Of a stretch of DNA of 64,000 bases, positions 62,275 through 64,000 are shown piece after piece. Origin of the DNA: DATEMU01 sp964414585 (GTDB lineage Bacteria > Planctomycetota > Phycisphaerae > UBA1845 > UTPLA1); contig CAYPXR010000047.1 in the NCBI GenBank assembly GCA_964414585.1, positions 1 to 64,000 on the forward strand. The letters are read 5' to 3'. The position numbers were made by a program, and so were the translations under genes. Numbering within the stretch: position 1 is the first letter of the stretch; each line of letters begins with the position of its first letter. Under the pieces are notes generated by a model that was not told where the DNA came from, ran no database searches, and was given only the letters and a program-made list of their open reading frames with translations.

Positions 62275-64000
62275 ACATCGACCTTCGCCCGGTCAGCGGC
62301 AGGTCCCAGGATCGGCACTCTCGGCGGTCCTCATCCTCCTCCTCGTTTCCCCGCTCGCGCTCGCGGTCAACGTCACCTTTCAGGAAGGCGTCGCCGGCTA
62401 CACGGGCGCCGTCGACTCGTTTCTTCAGCAATCCGCGCCCAACGCCGTCAACGGCGCGCTCGAAGACGCCGAATGGGACAGCGACGATCCCGGCGGAACC
62501 GGCCAGGACAACGTCGCACTCATCCGTTTCGACAACATTTTTGGCAACGGCCCCGGACAAGTGCCCCCCGGTTCCCAGATCCTCTCCGCCACGCTCTCCA
62601 TCGTCGTCTTCGATGCCGGTGATGCCGGTACGGTTCGCGAGGCCGCCGTCGATTGGGTCGAATCAACCACTTGGAACACCTTCGGTCCCGATCCCGGCGT
62701 CCAGGCGACTGACTATGGAGTCGTGGTCAACTCCGCCGGCGGTTCCGTGGCCACCCAGAACATCACGGTGACGACCAGCCTGGCCTCGTGGTCCGCCGCG
62801 CCGACCGCGAACAAGGGATGGATCATCCTCCCGACCGGCAACAACGGCGTTCAGTTCCGTTCGAGCGAATACGCCGCAAACGTGCTCCTTCGACCCAAAC
62901 TCAGCCTCAGCTACACCACGCCGCCGCCGCTGGCCCTCGTCCGCCAGCCCTATCTGCAAAAGGGCGCGCCGGATTCCATGACCCTCTGCTGGCGGACGAA
63001 TCTCTCCACCGACAGCGTTGTTCACTACGGCCCATCCCCGGCAATGCTTGACCAGACCGCCTCCCTGGCAGCGCCGGTGACAAACCATTTCGTCACTCTC
63101 ACCGGTCTCACGCCGGGCACGACTTATTTCTACGATGTCGGATCGTCCTCGCAGGTTCTCGCGGGCGGCGATGCCCAGCATTATTTCGCCACGTCGCCCA
63201 CCGTCGGCTCGACTCCGGCCTTCACCATCTGGGTCGTCGGCGATTCGGGAACCGGCGACGCCAATCAAGCCGCCGTGCGAAACGCCATGCTCGCCGCCAC
63301 GGGCGCCACGCCGCCCGATCTTTACATCCACGTCGGCGACATGGCCTATGACAGCGGGACGGACCAGGAATTCACCGACCACTTTTATGCGCCGTATCAG
63401 GCGATCCTCCAGCATACCGTCTGCTGGCCGGCCCTCGGCAATCACGAAGGTGCCTCCTCTGACTCGCAAACCCAGACCGGCCCGTACTATGACGGTTATG
63501 TCTTGCCCACCGGCGGCGAGGCGGGGGGGCTGCCCTCCGGCACCGAGGCTTATTACGCTTTCAACTACGCCAATGTCCATTTCATCTGTCTCGATTCCCA
63601 CGACACACCGCGAACCCCCGGCTCCCCGATGCTCACCTGGCTGGCCGCCGATCTCGCCGCGACCGATCAGGATTGGATCGTCGCCTTTTGGCACCATCCG
63701 CCCTACAGCAAGGGCTCCCACGACTCTGACGATGTCGGCGATTCCGGCGGCCGGCTCCGCGACATGCGCGAATACGTGCTCCCCATCCTCGAAGCCGGCG
63801 GCGTCGACCTCGTCCTCGCCGGTCATTCGCACATCTATGAACGCTCCTATCTCGTCGATGGCGCCTACGACACGCCCACCACGGCCGCGGGGCACATCGT
63901 CGACGCCGGCAACGGTCGGATCGCCGGCGACGGCGCCTATCTCAAACCCTACGGCCTCAGCGCCCACGAAGGCGCCGTCTACGTCGTCAGCGGCCACGGC
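62261..64000 (+). CDS. Exported DNRLRE + purple acid phosphatase-like protein (partial, runs off the window)
   Basis: At least 580 residues are encoded to the window edge without a stop. A signal peptide (LSAVLILLLVSPLALA) is followed by a DNRLRE-type beta domain (about residues 45-220), a fibronectin-like purple-acid-phosphatase N-domain (RQPYLQKGAPDSMTLCWRT) and a calcineurin-like metallophosphatase. All five metal-site blocks are visible: GDSGTGD, GDMAYDS, GNHEG, WHHPPYS and GHSHIYERS. It likely dephosphorylates an extracellular phosphoester. The C-terminus, including any anchoring domain, lies beyond the window. Confidence 0.88.
   Translation, partial: MQFLEHRPSPGQRQVPGSALSAVLILLLVSPLALAVNVTFQEGVAGYTGAVDSFLQQSAPNAVNGALEDAEWDSDDPGGTGQDNVALIRFDNIFGNGPGQVPPGSQILSATLSIVVFDAGDAGTVREAAVDWVESTTWNTFGPDPGVQATDYGVVVNSAGGSVATQNITVTTSLASWSAAPTANKGWIILPTGNNGVQFRSSEYAANVLLRPKLSLSYTTPPPLALVRQPYLQKGAPDSMTLCWRTNLSTDSVVHYGPSPAMLDQTASLAAPVTNHFVTLTGLTPGTTYFYDVGSSSQVLAGGDAQHYFATSPTVGSTPAFTIWVVGDSGTGDANQAAVRNAMLAATGATPPDLYIHVGDMAYDSGTDQEFTDHFYAPYQAILQHTVCWPALGNHEGASSDSQTQTGPYYDGYVLPTGGEAGGLPSGTEAYYAFNYANVHFICLDSHDTPRTPGSPMLTWLAADLAATDQDWIVAFWHHPPYSKGSHDSDDVGDSGGRLRDMREYVLPILEAGGVDLVLAGHSHIYERSYLVDGAYDTPTTAAGHIVDAGNGRIAGDGAYLKPYGLSAHEGAVYVVSGHG

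Noticed and set aside
62663..63997. 444-codon minus-strand frame
   Set aside because: It is antisense to the purple-acid-phosphatase-like gene, which has complete metal-site motifs and a signal peptide.

Overview
The window is about 64 kb of high-GC bacterial chromosome (roughly 60% G+C by eye) with dense, mostly operonic genes. Gene content suggests a Planctomycetota-like bacterium, possibly of the Phycisphaerae type: a large exopolysaccharide locus with several AsnB-type amidotransferases, a sulfotransferase, VCBS/FG-GAP and DNRLRE exported proteins, a cbb3-type oxidase operon and an RHS fragment. This placement is an inference from gene content only. I saw no rRNA, tRNA, CRISPR array or intact insertion sequence.

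Region 1 (60-7526, minus strand) is one respiratory operon: a conserved membrane protein, a diheme cytochrome c lipoprotein, cbb3 oxidase subunits I (CcoN) and II (CcoO), two small membrane proteins, the copper ATPase CcoI, a TauE/SafE-like membrane protein and a DUF4405-like membrane protein. Many neighbours share ATGA stop/start overlaps. Region 2 (about 8006-10330, plus strand) is a 5'-truncated RHS gene whose variable tip carries an HEXXH motif, followed by an unknown gene. Both the tip and the unknown gene are visibly AT-richer than the surroundings, which looks like an acquired toxin/partner module. Region 3 (10525-18529, minus) is a sugar ABC transporter (binding protein, ATPase, permease) translationally coupled to a large exported GH38 alpha-mannosidase, then a small lipoprotein.

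Region 4 (18689-29478) is mixed metabolism: tryptophanase-like lyase, a TetR regulator divergent from a MddA-like methyltransferase and an AhpD-like protein with a perfect 19-bp inverted repeat between them, P5C dehydrogenase, PRPP synthetase, a UvrC that lacks its C-terminal HhH domain, a QueC-like protein with an altered PP-loop, a PgeF/YfiH protein and a zinc dehydrogenase.

Region 5 (29655-61220, plus) is a polysaccharide locus of about 31 kb: sugar-nucleotide enzymes (WecB, GDP-fucose synthase-like, UDP-sugar epimerase), a NusG/RfaH-type antiterminator, two paralogous Wzx flippases flanking a PAPS sulfotransferase, a propeller-containing putative polysaccharide-acting enzyme, a CapA-like protein, an ATP-grasp protein, a Wzy/ligase, two GT4-like glycosyltransferases, three asparagine-synthetase-type amidotransferases (one apparently starting at ATT), two paralogous methyltransferases, a bi-domain oxidoreductase, a BNR protein, a heparinase II/III-like protein and a GNAT acetyltransferase. 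Read together, these encode synthesis, export and remodelling of a heavily decorated (sulfated, amidated, methylated and possibly acylated) surface glycan. A putative terminator follows, then a TPR protein overlapping an exported DNRLRE/purple-acid-phosphatase-like protein that runs off the window end.
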